Assembly: GCA_009760885.1 (NCBI GenBank)
Contig: CM019703.1
Coordinates: forward strand, 11,796,459 to 11,860,458
Length of the DNA stretch: 64,000 bases
Direction: 5' to 3'
DNA from: Achatina immaculata
Taxonomy: Eukaryota; Mollusca; Gastropoda; Stylommatophora; Achatinidae
Shown here: piece after piece, positions 20,791 through 32,948 of the stretch
How positions within the stretch are numbered: the first letter of the stretch is position 1
Layout of the letters: every line of letters begins with the position of its first letter
Notes under the pieces: generated by a model
Database searches by the model: none
Told to the model about the DNA's origin: nothing
The model's input: only the letters and a program-made list of their open reading frames with translations
Position numbers and translations under genes: made by a program

Positions 20791-21602
20791 CAAATTCAAA
20801 AATGTCCTATCCTGTGTAAAAAAAATCTCAGCAAAAACTAAATCTGATGTTTCAATCTTGTCAGTTTTCTTGCACAAAATGATATTTGAGCTAAGAATTT
20901 TTCGTAAATTTATCTCTTGCGGTCTAGCTGGCAGCAATAAAAATAAGTTTTTGCGGATGTCGTCTTTCCAACTTCATGCCCGTTGAGAAAACATGGCGTT
21001 CTTTAGCTTTGGTAAATGCCGGGCAGGTCAACTTTTGTTTTCAATCCATGCGTGAAAAAAGCACAGAAAACTAATACTAAATATAAATCAGTTAGCCAGT
21101 CCTATCCTGTGTAAAAAAATCTCAGCAAAAACTAAATCTGATGTTTCAATCTTGCCAGTTTTCTTGCACAAAGTTACAAAATTAACTGTTTTATTTGTTA
21201 TTTACATGAAGAAAAAAAAACACCAATTAATTCAGGTTGTTATCACTTCATATCATTAATTATTTTCCATATACTTTACATAACTAAAATATGAAATTAA
21301 AAATGATAGTTATATACTGTATGCACACACATACACACACACATCAATGAAGCCGCATATTAAAAGAAATTGTACTATAAATATTCTCTTGTTTAATATT
21401 CCCTAACTGACTGTACAAGTTTAAATAACTTATGTAGAATACAACATGTTATTTCATTTCTAGCTTGACAGAAGTATACAAATTCATTCGCAAACAGGAT
21501 TTTAATAGAGGCAAATTTTTAAAAATCAAAATTGGGTCATGGATAACGTGCTGCAACAGTGTAAGAATACAGAAGAATCAAGTATCTAGCCAACTACAAA
21601 TC

Positions 21603-21603
<1 letters not shown>

Positions 21604-21675
<72 letters not shown>

Positions 21676-21676
21676 C
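21604..21676. repeat. (TA)n plus poly-T microsatellite in satellite copy 1
   Basis: About 28 TA dinucleotides followed by about 16 T. The same site in copies 2 and 3 has only a few TA units, so this is the most expanded allele of the array. Confidence 0.95.
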
Positions 21677-22811
21677 ATTTCGTTTCATCTCACAAAAAAA
21701 TGTGAACACAGAATACACAGCCTTGCTTTCACTATGGCCCTAGTGTGTAGCGGGTAAGTTCGTGCCGTGCTTACGTCTGCTACTTACTCAGCACGTCTGA
21801 ATGGCGGGCAACCAAACACCCCGGGCTAACAAACGACCTCAAAACCTGCTTCCCAATGTCAAATAACCGGCCAGTTTTATCGAGAAATCATCAATAAACA
21901 ATCCATCTACGTTTGTCTTATGTTTACATGCTGTTAAATTTTACTGGATGGTCCAAAAAGTACACATCTATGAGGTCATCACTTCCAACTGTTTAGCTAC
22001 AAGCAAGGTTTTATCATTGGGTCTACGGCCGTCCTACGTCCTCAAAAGAAGCTTGGCTTGTAGTAACGGTTTGGTACTGTGAAAACAGATGCAGGCCCCG
22101 TAATTCACAGACCGACTATAAATGATCTGTAGATTTTACTGACTAAAAACTTAAAACTCTTTCAAAATGATATTTGAGCTAAGAATTTTTCGTAAATTTA
22201 TCTCTTGCGGTCTAGCTGGCAGCGATAAAAATAAGTTTTTGCGGATGTCGTCTTTCCACCTTCATGCCCGTTGAGAAAACATGGCGTTCTTTAGCTTTGG
22301 TAAATGCCGGGCAGGTCAACTTTTGTTTTCAATCCATGCGTGAAAAAAGCACAGAAAACTAATACTAAATATAAATCAGTTAGCCAGTCCTATCCTGTGT
22401 AAAAAAATCTCAGCAAAAACTAAATCTGATGTTTCAATCTTGTCAGTTTTCTTGCACAAAGTTACAAAATTAACTGTTTTATTTGTTATTTACATGAAGA
22501 AAAAAAAACACCAATTAATTCAGGTTGTTATCACTTCATATCATTAATTATTTTCCATATACTTTACATAACTAAAATATGAAATTAAAATGATAGTTAT
22601 ATACTGTATGCACACACATACACACACACATCAATGAAGCCGCATATTAAAAGAAATTGTACTATAAATATTCTCTTGTTTAATATTCCCTAACTGACTG
22701 TACAAGTTTAAATAACTTATGTAGAATACAACATGTTATTTCATTTCTAGCTTGACAGAAGTATACAAATTCATTCGCAAACAGGATTTTAATAGAGGCA
22801 AATTTTTAAAA

Positions 22812-23683
22812 CATGGGACCCAACTAGGGTAACACAGGTATTGACTGGGTACATGGGACCCATCTAGAAGATCTTGATTTTGCTGATGACATAACTCTTA
22901 TCAGTAATAATGTGAATTCCATGCAAGAAAAAACAGATAGCCTGTCTTCACTGGCTAGCAAATTAGGACTTGAAATTAACAAGGACAAAACAAAAATAAT
23001 GAAAATTCCCATCAATCAAAATGGAAAAATACACATAGAAGGGACAGATATTGAAGAAGTCAATCAATTTGCATACCTTGGCAGCTACATAGACCAGGAT
23101 GGTGACACTAGAAAGGAAGTTAGGATCAGAATTGCAAAAGCAGCATCAATCTTCAAGAATCTTGAGAACATATGGAATTCAAAAGTTATAAGCACAAAAA
23201 CCAAGTTAAGACTATTCAATTCAAATGTAATATCCACCCTCATTTATGCATGCAAAAGCTGGAAAACAACTAAAGAAATAGAAAAGAAATTAGACTCTTT
23301 TGAAAACAAATGCCTAAGGAAAATACTCGGCATCAAGTGGAATGAATTCAAGAACAATGCAGAGATAAGACAGATGACTGAACAACAACCAGTCTCATGG
23401 GTGATCAGGAAAAGGAGATGGACATATGTTGGTCACTTGATGAGAAGAAATGATCAGAGAATCCCAAAACAAGGTATCAAGTGGAACACAACAGGCCGAA
23501 GAAAAAGAGGCAGACCGCGTGAAACTCTGAAGAGGACATTATTAAGAGAGGCCAAGTTAACAGGCATAAAATCCTTTGTTGAGGTTGAAAGACTCGCCGA
23601 AGACAGGAAAAATTGGCGAACTACTTTGCGAGCCCTATGTGACGTCTAACGGCACGGGAAGGATATAAGATATAAGATATAAG
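22812..23683 (+). mobile_element. Young 5'-truncated LINE inserted in satellite copy 2
   Basis: Flanked by a perfect 12-bp duplication AAATTTTTAAAA (22800-22811 and 23684-23695), present once in the empty sites of copies 1 and 3. The 3' end is GATATAAG repeated. The body is about 97% like 52860-53700. The 5' end is rearranged: a CATGGGACCCAACTAG piece precedes GGTAACACAGGTATTGACTG, although it lies downstream in the source. Confidence 0.93.
22869..23649 (+). CDS. LINE reverse transcriptase C-terminal part, open frame
   Basis: In frame from LEDLDFADDITLISNN (FADD catalytic box) through KTKIMKIPINQNGKI, NQFAYLGSYIDQDGDTRKEV, LIYACKSW, RKRRWTYVGHLMRRNDQRIP and GRRKRGRPRETLKRTLLREA to ALCDV-stop. 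No interruptions in about 260 codons, unlike older copies at 38013, 41590 and 49795. It cannot act alone because the fingers and endonuclease are missing. Confidence 0.85.
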
Positions 23684-26353
23684 AAATTTTTAAAAATCAA
23701 AATTAGGTCATGGATAACGTGCTGCAACAGTGTAAGAATACAGAAGAAGCAAGTATCTAGCCAACTACAAATCGTATATATGTATATTTTTTTTTCATTT
23801 CGTTTCATCTCACAAAAAAATGTGAACACAGAATACACAGCCTTGCTTTCACTATGGCCCTAGTGTGTAGCGGGTAAGTTCGTGCCGTGCTTACGTCTGC
23901 TACTTACTCAGCACGTCTGAATGGCGGGCAACCAAACACCCCGGGCTAACAAACGACCTCAAAACCTGCTTCCCAATGTCAAATAACCGGCCAGTTTTAT
24001 CGAGAAATCATCAATAAACAATCCATCTACGTTTGTCTTATGTTTACATGCTGTTAAATTTTACAGGATGGTCCAAAAAGTACGCATCTATTAGGTCATC
24101 ACTTCCAACTGTTTAGCTACAAGCAAGGTTTTATCATTGGGTCTACGGCCGTCCTACGTCTTCAATGGAAGCTTTGCTGGCAGTAACGGTTTGGTACTGT
24201 GAAAACAGATGCAGGCCCCGTAATTCACAGACCGACTATAAATGATCTGTAGATTTTACTGACTAAAAACTTAAAACTCTTTCAAAATGATATTTGAGCT
24301 AAGAATTTTTCGTAAATTTATCTCTTGCGGTCTAGCTGGCAGCGAGAGAAATACATTTTTGCGGATGTCATCTTTCCACCTTCATGCCCGTTGAGAAAAC
24401 ATGGCGTTCTTTAGCTTTGGTAAATGCCGGGCAGGTCAACTTTTGTTTTCAATCCATGCGTGAAAAAAGCACAGAAAACTAATACTAAATATAAATCAGT
24501 TAGCCAGTCCTATCCTGTGTAAAAAAATCTCAGCAAAAACTAAATCTGATGTTTCAATCTTGTCAGTTTTCTTGCACAAAGTTACAAAATTAACTGTTTT
24601 ATTTGTTATTTACATGAAGAAAAAAACACCAATTAATTAGGTTGTTATCACTTCATATCATTAATTATTTTCCATATACTTTACATCACTAAAATATGAC
24701 ATTAAAATGATAGTTATATACTGTATGCACACACACACATCAATGAAGCCGCATATTAAAAGAGATTGTACTATAAATATTCTCTTGTTTAATATTCCTA
24801 ACTGAGAGTACAAGTTTAAATAACTTATGTAGAACACAACATGTTATTTCATTTCTAGCTTGACAGAAGTATACAAATTCATTCGCAAACAGGATTTTAA
24901 TAGAGGCAAATTTTTAAAAATCAAAATTGGGTCATGGATAACGTGCTGCAACAGTGTAAGAATACAGAAGAAGCAAGTATCTAGCCAACTACAAATCGTA
25001 TATATATATATTTTTTTTCATTTCGTTTCATCTCACAAAAAAATGTGAACACAGAATACACAGCCCTGCTTTCACTATGGCCCTAGTGTGTAGCGGGTAA
25101 GTTCGTGCCGTGATTACGTCTGCTACTTGCTCAGCACGTCTGAATGGCGGGCAACCAAACACCTCGGGCTAACAAACGACCTCAAAACCTGCTTCCCAAT
25201 GTCAAATAACCGGCCAGTTTTATCGAGAAATCATCAATAAACAATCCATCTACGTTTGTCTTATGTTTACATGCTGTTAAATTTTACAGGATGGTCCAAA
25301 AAGTACGCATCTATTAGGTCATCACTTCCAACTGTTTAGCTACAAGCAAGGTTTTATCATTGGGTCTACGGCCGTCCTACGTCTTCAATGGAAGCTTTGC
25401 TGGCAGTAACGGTTTGGTACTGTGAAAACAGATGCAGGCCCCGTAATTCACAGACCGACTATAAATGATCTGTAGATTTTACTGACTAAAAACTTAAAAC
25501 TCTTTCAAAATGATATTTGAGCTAAGAATTTTTCGTAAATTTATCTCTTGCGGTCTAGCTGGCAGCGATAAAAATAAGTTTTTGCGGATGTCGTCTTTCC
25601 ACCTTCATGCCCGTTGAGAAAATCTGGCGTTCTTTAGCTTTGGTAAATGCCGGGCAGGTCAACTTTTGTTTTCAATCCATGCGTGAAAAAAGCACAGAAA
25701 ACTAATACTAAATATAAATCAGTTAGCCAGTCCTATCCTGTGTAAAAAAATCTCAGCAAAAACTAAATTTGATGTTTCAATCTTGTCAGTTTTCTTGCAC
25801 AAAGGTACAAAATTAACTGTTTTATTTGTTATTTACATGAAGAAAAAAAAACACCAATTAATTCAGGTTGTTATCACTTCATATCATTAATTATTTCCCA
25901 TATACTTTACATCACTAAAATATGAAATTAAAATGATAGTTATATACTGTATGCACACACACACATCACTGAAGCCGCATATTAAAAGAGATTGTACTAT
26001 AAATGTTCTCTTGTTTAATATTCCCTAACTGAGAGTACAAGTTTAAATAACTTATGTAGAATACAACATGTTATTTCATTTCTAGCTTGTGTTTTCAATT
26101 CAGGCGTTAAAAAAGCGCAGAAGACTAATACTAAATATAAATCAGTTAGCCAATATCATTATTAATTTTTACTTTGAAAAAAGTGTTCGTACGACAAAAT
26201 AATTTAATATAGAAGCAAAACAATGCAATCTACCTTGATGTTATGCTGTAAACTCCTTACTGGCAAAGCCTTGAAAATCGACGACACGCCAGTTCGTCTA
26301 GCAGCGGCCTAGTGAATCGACTGTGAATGATTTCATTGGTTAGTTTTGTATTC

Positions 26354-27233
26354 ATTCATTCATTCATTCATTTGCATGTCCCTTGCGGAACTTTGCCTCC
26401 CAAACAGCATTCATGTAGGCCTCTCGGTTGTGAGCAAGATGGCCTGTTGCTGATGCATCCATTTGCAAATCATCATTGGTGTCCTGCAGCCATCTTCGCC
26501 TTGGTCTTCCTCTCTTTCTTGTCCCCATTATGTACCCTTCCAAGACAGTCTTCTCTAGATTATCATGTCGTTTAATGTGTCCAAAATATTTAAGTTTTCT
26601 CTCTTTAATCCTCTTTACTAGCCAGCCTTCTTCAATATTAAGTTCTTGTAGTATGGATATATTTATTCTTTTTTGTGTCCATGATATTTGAATAACTCTT
26701 CTGTATCATTTGCATTCAAAGGCATTTATGAGTTTCTCAGCTGTTTTGTTAAGTGTCCGGGTCTCACATGCATATGTTGCGATGGGAAAGATGCATGCCC
26801 TTAAAAATCTTATTTTTGTGCTTCTGTCTGCTCCTCTCCACAGATTCTTTAGTTATTTTACTTTCTGAAGAGCGATAGATGTCCTTAATTTTCCTCATTG
26901 TATCTCCATTACAGAATTAGAAAAATATTTTGGCCGAACACAATAAGAAATAACATCTTATTGGCAGAAATGCAGATGAAGCCACTGACAACAATTTCGA
27001 GGAAAGACGCTGGCGATGGTTGGAACATGTGCTCCGAATGACTGACAACTCACTACCAAAAATAGCACCACAGGGGAACAGAAGTAAGGGCAGACCAAAA
27101 GAGACGTGGAGAAGAACAACAGAGAGGATGTTGAGCAATAGAGGGCTCACCTGGGCAAGAGCAGAAAAAAGGCAAAGGACAGGCATTTGTGGAAAACCCT
27201 TGCGGAAGCCTCATGTGCCCTGGGCACTTAAGG

Positions 27234-27292
<59 letters not shown>

Positions 27293-27349
27293 CCATTACA
27301 AGTTTGTAGTGATCCAAGATATTCAAAGCTCTCCACTTCTTGCAGTTTT
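26354..27349 (-). mobile_element. 5'-truncated RTE copy, with a nested LINE
   Basis: The tail (ATTC)n at 26354-26371 is followed by the antisense RTE C-terminus (CATGTCCCTTGC, then GRPxRRW, GHIKR and ETW regions). Flanked by a 13-bp duplication TAGTTTTGTATTC (26341-26353 and 27350-27362). Split at 26914-27288 by another LINE. Confidence 0.85.
26914..27288 (+). mobile_element. LINE 3' fragment with (AG)n tail, nested in RTE
   Basis: Encodes KIFWPNTIRNNILLAEMQMK, LRMTDNSLPK, GNRSKGRPKETWRRTTERML and a C-terminus ending in KTL.EA..ALGT-like residues, then about 50 bp of (AG)n. A 12-bp duplication ATCTCCATTACA flanks it (26902-26913, 27289-27300). Same family as 43961-44187, 50016-50307 and 62560-64000. 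Confidence 0.9.
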
Positions 27350-27362
27350 TAGTTTTGTATTC

Positions 27363-28085
27363 GCGGGTCAGACTTAGCCAATGGAAACGCTGAATCTCTG
27401 ACGTAGTGCTTGGGCTCCAAGGTTTCAAACGAATAAGAAAAGTAGAAAGTAGTCACGTGATTTTGTTGTGCTACCACTGGCGGTGATTCGGATATTTTGT
27501 CACCGCGGTAATATTTGAAAATAAAGTAAGAAACATCACATAATGTTGTTTCTATTGTTGACTGATGTCCTTTCTTCTGTCCCTTTGTTTAGCAGAACAC
27601 TCGGGCAAGCTGATTTCATTCCATCTTGACACTGGCCATCTATCTAAGAATAGAAAGGGGGGAAAACATCATCCTGTTAAAACCTTTTTTTTTCTTCCAT
27701 TCTTATTTCTTATGCATCATTCAAGTAAGTTCAGTCTTTCTCTCCTGTTGCTGTTTCTCCGTCATTTTTAAAAAAATAAATATGGCGAAAATCGAAATGT
27801 GTGCTCCGCTCAGAGACCGAAAAGAAAAAAAAAAGTGTCATAGCTCATTTCAAAGTCCGACACGATGCTGTATTCAACAATTTCACAGCATCGACTGCAC
27901 AGATCATCAGCACGCAGTTCTATGGAGATATAAGGCGCGACAAGAAGCAGGTCCTACCTTTTACCATAATGTGTTACGATAGGTTTACTGCAGTAGCTTT
28001 ATGGACGTGTATATATTTAGTTTTACATGGTTTAAACAAAACTGTGAAGCAAATAATACATTAGAAGAGAAAGATTAAATTTACA
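27363..28085. other. Unrecognised DNA between LINE copies
   Basis: A modest frame at 27801-28064 (87 codons) has no recognisable domain and is not called as a gene. Confidence 0.35.
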
Positions 28086-30664
28086 CGAATAACTTTAATA
28101 AATCAACCAATCATTTCCTTTGCGGAGCTTTGCCTCCCTAGCAGCTATCCTGTAGGCCTCTCGGTTGTAAGAAAGATGCCCTGCTGCTGATGCATCCATT
28201 TGCAGATCATCAACGATGTCTTGCAGCCATCTTCGCCTTGGCCTTCCTCTCTTTCTTTTTCCTATTATGTACCCTTCTAAGACGGTCTTCTCTAAATTAT
28301 CATGACGTTTAATATGTCCACAATATTTAAGTTTTCTTTGTTTAATCTTCCTGACTAGCCAACCTTCATCAATTTAAGTTCTTGTAGTGTGGATACATTT
28401 ATGACATTTGAAGAACTCTTCTGTAGCATTTACATTCAAAGGCATTTATGTGTTTATCAGCTGTTTTGTTAAGTGTCCAGGTCTCACAGGCATATGTTGC
28501 AATGGGAAAAATGCATGCCCCTAAAAATCTTATTTTTATAGTTGTGTCTGTTCCTCTCCACAACTTCTTTAGTTGTTTTACTTTTTGAAGAGCGATAAAT
28601 GTTCTCCTTTTAATTTCCCTCATCCGTTATTAGTCAGTAATAATGCAAGATATTCACAACTCTCCACTTCTTCCAATTTTTCCTCATTTTATGTATTCCT
28701 TATGTGTTTTGTCGGTTGTCATCAATTTAATTTTTTTCGCATTAAGTTGGAGGTTTTGCTGGCTTTCGCTCCCTTCCCGGACGGCGAGAGTTAAGGTGTT
28801 TCGATGCAGAAGCGAGTGGTTTGTCCGTCGAGCGAAGTATATAAACGGCTAACCAGCCAGGTTCGTGCTAACGGTGTAGTACATTTTTGTCGACCGATGG
28901 TCTCGAAATTGGCCCATCTCTCGCAAATAGTTTCGGGTCTGCAGTATGTAACGTGTGTTGTTTGTGGGTGGCCAGGCTTTCTTCTCGCTCGTTAGAGCAG
29001 AGAGAGCCGCCCCCGCCGGTTAAAGGAAATGAAACGCCGCCGGGGTTGAAAGGGATCCGCTCACTGTTGGCGAGATTCTTCAGCTGCCGTGCGTGGAGCG
29101 GTGCTCCTCCCGGCCAATGAAGAAAGGTTCAAATGGGGTTGCCGCGCAATACCACTGCGGAAAAGATGGCAGAAATGATAAAGCGAAACAAACAGTCAAA
29201 TCATGGCACCTCTGGTCTGGAGATCGGCCACGTCCTGAGTGCAGTCATATCGGGTGAAAAGCATGAACCGCCTTGTCCCAGAGGTTAAGACACTGCTGGC
29301 GAGACTCTTCGAATGCCGCGTGTGGAGTGAAGCTCTTCCCGGTCAAGGAAGAAACTGCGGAAAAGAAATAAAAGTTGCTGTGCGGCGCCGACGTGAAAAG
29401 GTGGTGGAAAGGATAATGTGAAATTTAATCGGTATGTCCAGTAGTATCGCTGCGAGAGCTACACATACCACGGCGCCTCTGCTCTAGAGGCCGGCCACGT
29501 CCGAAATACACCTACACTGGTGAAATTTGCCTAAACCGGCACACACCAAGGGTGGAACTTGATGGCCAGACATGTCATGCCACCTCCGCTCTAGAGGTAG
29601 GTCACGCCTGATATACACCCATACTGGTGAATTATGCCTAAACCAGCTCACACTAGGGGTGAATCTTGAAGGCTACGCATGTCATAGTACCTCTCCTCTA
29701 GAGGTCGGTCACTTCCCAAACAAGCCCATACTGGGTCAATATGCCTAAACCGGCTCAACCCAGGGGTGGAAGTCACTAGTGGCGAGGATTCGTCCTCCTG
29801 GACAAAAGCTCCATCCTGGTTACAACTAGGAAGGGTAGCGGCCATGACCACAAAATGCTGAAGTCGGAGACACCGGACCTGGGCAGTCTAGATAGGCAAC
29901 CACCTCTCATGTTTGCATATCCTATTCACGCTGAGGTTTTCCAGTGAGAAAGTCCAACTCTGGACTGGATGGGCAACCACCTCTCACCCGGCGGTGATAC
30001 ATGGGTATCTCAAAACACGTCGAGGTTTTCCGGTGAGAAGGTCCAACTCTGGCCTGGGTTGACTACCATCTCTCACCCAGCGGGAATGCACCGATATCCT
30101 AAACACGTCGTGGTCTTACTGTGAGAAAGTCCAACTCTAGACTAAACTGGTGCAACGAAAACCACGGTGTCAAGCAATCCGCTTCTGAGACCCACCAAGA
30201 ATACAGGCTAAAGCCCTGAAATACTCTGAACCTGTTGTGGTCCTCTCGGGGATCATGTGTGGTCCTTTTGGGGACCACACAGGAAACCACGGGACCTAAC
30301 GAGGACCACAGGCATAAATTCAGTATGATCACAGTGCGGTCTTGGTGGTAGAAGCGAATGAAGAAGAAGAAGAAGAAGGTTTTGCTCTTCACTATTCCTA
30401 CGGACTGACATTAATTAGTTTTTCCATTCTTTTTTATGTTGTGGAGAGTAATACTGTGTCATCAGCATATCTAATCTCAGGTATTTCATAACCTCCAATT
30501 GTTATGGCATCGTAATGTTCTTTGTCTACATTTTCTCTAACATTCCTCATTATATTTTATTTTCAGTATACAAGTTAAATAAGTAAGGTGACAGTATGTA
30601 ACCCTGATAGACCCCTTGTTTTATGTCAAACCAAGTTGTTGTTTCACCATTAATTCTTACTTTA
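28086..30664 (-). mobile_element. RTE copy interrupted by chimeric element B
   Basis: The antisense RTE C-terminus at 28110-28750 is split and resumes at 30387-30664, where the YADD region (TCATCAGCATATCTAATCTC) and QGV.QGY.LSPYLFNLYTENI can be read. Joining the halves across the insertion matches 48760-49640 collinearly. The tail is decayed. Confidence 0.8.
28761..30376 (+). mobile_element. Chimeric rDNA-headed retroelement, copy B
   Basis: Flanked by AGGTTTTGCT (28751-28760, 30377-30386) within an RTE copy. It starts at GGCTTTCGCTCCC, about 105 bp inside the head of copy A, and carries the ETS-like head to about 29055. It then passes directly from GGGATCCGCT to CACTGTTGGCGAG, lacking the 18S segment of copy A. 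The segment after the junction is present twice (29058-29250 and 29285-29480), followed by 110-bp and 90-bp repeat blocks, the GGTCC/GGACC stem and a (GAA)n tail. Divergence from A is visible but modest. Confidence 0.82.
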
Positions 30665-31639
30665 TTCACTGGGAAAGCGTCCTTGAACTGGGCTGTCCGG
30701 ACCAACAACCCTGTCAGCCGTCATACTATCGCTACAAAGTCCAAAAAGAAGAAATCTCTCCCCCCCCCCCCAGGATTTACCGAAAAGGGGAGGGGGATAA
30801 TAGATTCACAGGTGACTACGGTAACGGCCATGCCCGCCCCAATTAATTCGACTTAAGAACAGCGGATGGATACTCCATGTTCAAGAAGGCACATGAATCA
30901 GAAATGGAAGGACTAAGACATGTTTGGCAGCATTTAAAATACCAACACAATGCCTTTGCAGAGCTGAAAGACTATGTAAAAGGAAGAGAGAAGCCAGATA
31001 CGCAAGAGAGAAGTTCTACAGAGATCCCTTCGGGTTTGCCAAGCAGTTATTTGAACAGCCAAAATCAGGTACGCTGAAAGCAGGTAAGGAGGTGCTCGGG
31101 GAATATCTGAGTAAGACATACTCTGATAAAAATCAGCATATACCTCTCGAATAGATGAAAGGTCTAATGTGGCCCTGTGCACCAGGCAGCAAATTCAAAT
31201 GCAGCCCACCAACCTCACAAGAAGCAGAGTATCGCAGGAAAAGCTAAAGGCAAGTCAGTACCAGGCCCAAATGGCGTCCCTTACATACTATACAAAAGAT
31301 GCCCCGAAGTACTAAAGAAGCTCCATAAACCCTTACGAACAGCATGGACCAAGGGACTCGTAAGTAAAGAATGGAAAAAGGCTAATGGAGTATCCCAGAT
31401 GAGCAGAATTCCACCGAAATCAACCAGTTCGGATCAATCTCACTTTTGAATGTGGAAGGAAATATATTCTTCTCCGTGATGGCAAGGAGACTAACAACAT
31501 ACCTCCTAGATAATTGTTACGTTCATATATCCGTTCAGAAGGGATGAATTCCAAGTTCCCCAGGATGTTTCGAGCATGCTTCAGTGATCTAGCAAGCTAT
31601 TCAACAGGCAATATTTGGAAAGCAAGATTTACATGTAAT

Positions 31640-32400
31640 ATCGCTTGACCTAGTCAATGCGTATGGCTCAGTACCGCACCAGATGATGTGGCTAGCACTG
31701 GACATGTATCATGTGCCAAAAGAAATCACGAAGATGCTGAAAATGTACTTCACATGGTTCCTCATAAGATTTGGAACATCAGGATATATTACAAGATGGA
31801 TTGAGCTCCAGGTAGGAATTGCAGTGGGCTGTACAATACCTCCCATACTGTTCGTAATAGCCATGTAAGTGATCATGAGAGAAGCAGGAGCAGCAGAAGG
31901 CCCAAGGTTCAGAAATGGATGTCAGATGCCACCATTAAAAGCGTTCATGGATGACACAACAGTAATAACAACCAGTGAAGCACAGGCACGAAAGATGTTA
32001 GAGCGTTTGGATAGCCTCATCATATGGTGCCGCATGGGCTTCAAGCCAAAGAAGATAAGAAGCCTGTCATTCATAAAGGGAAAAGTGATAGAAAGATCGC
32101 ACACAGAGGCAAATAAAATAATCCTAACTGTAGGGGAAGAGCCAGTGAAGAGCCTTGGCAGAGTATATGATGCTTCCATGAAAGACTCAAACGCGGTGAA
32201 GCATGTCATAGAAATGGCACAGAATGGACTGAACATCATAGATAAAAGCAGGCTACTGGGGAAGTTCAAAATATGGCGCCTCCAGTTCATACTGATTCCA
32301 AAATTGATGTGGCTACTACTCATTTACGAAGTAAGTACCAGTATAGTAGAGGCAGTCAAAAGAAAGATAAATAAATCCATAAGAAAGTGGCTGGGCGTAC
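31640..32400 (+). pseudogene. Reverse transcriptase core of the FMDD LINE
   Basis: Palm motifs DLVNAYGSVP, GCTIPPILF and FMDDT are legible; a TAA after FVIAM (31866-31868) and the break at 32402 prevent expression. The 200-codon frame 31869-32471 contains the FMDD box. Confidence 0.75.
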
Positions 32401-32401
32401 C

Positions 32402-32948
32402 GGTTCTAAGGACTGTTATTGCCGGAGGTGGAGTGGAGAATTCGATCTCCATACCAATCAGGGCAGTCTAGATAGGCAACCACCTCTCACCCGGCGGGGA
32501 TGTATGCGTATCCTAATCACGCTGAGGTTTTCCGGTGAAAAAGTCCAACGCTGGACTGGATGGGCAACCACCTCTCACCCGGCAGTGATACATGGATATC
32601 TCAAAACACGTCGAGGTTTTCCGGTGAGAAGGTCCAACTCTGGCCTGGGTGGGCTACCACCTCTCACCCAGTGTGGATATACTGATATCCAAAACACGTC
32701 GAGGTCTTTCAGTGAGAAAGCCCAACTCTAGACTAAACTGGTGCAATGAAAACCACGGTGTCACGCAATCCCGCTTCTGAGACACACCAAGAATACAGGC
32801 TCAAGCTCTGAAATACTCTGAACCTGTTGTGGTCCTCTCGGGGATCAGTGATCACACGGGGGACCACGAAACTTAACGAGGACCACGGGCGTAAATTCAG
32901 TAGGATCACAGGGTAGTCTTGGTGGTAGAAGCGAACGAAGAAGAAGGA
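32402..32948 (+). mobile_element. Chimeric rDNA-headed retroelement, copy C (5'-truncated)
   Basis: Flanked by a perfect 12-bp duplication GCTGGGCGTACC (32390-32401, 32949-32960) inside the FMDD LINE. The last 490 bp (from GGGCAGTCTAGATAGGC) match the 90-bp repeats, stem and (GAA)n tail of copies A and B. The first about 59 bp have no counterpart in A or B and look like a foreign 5' patch. Confidence 0.88.

Larger units (their letters stand above)
20807..26153. repeat. Tandem array of a ~1.22-1.29 kb satellite-like unit
   Basis: The word TGATATTTGAGCTAAGAATT recurs at 20880, 22168, 24288 and 25511. Copy 1 is 1288 bp, copy 2 about 1236 bp once its LINE insertion is removed, copy 3 is 1223 bp, and copy 4 is partial, ending near 26088. 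A short deleted unit precedes (20807-20879) and a diverged scrap follows (26090-26153). Units are highly similar, differing mainly in (TA)n, poly-T and (CA)n length, so the array is recent. Each unit has a GC-richer segment (about 21725-21860 in copy 1). No coding frame spans a unit and no known repeat was recognised. Confidence 0.92.

Noticed and set aside
24140..24230. Possible 5S rRNA-like start (GTCTACGGCC) and GGTTTGGTACTG in the satellite unit
   Set aside because: Only about 10-12 bases match at each end and the spacing is about half that of 5S rRNA; internal control boxes are not recognisable.
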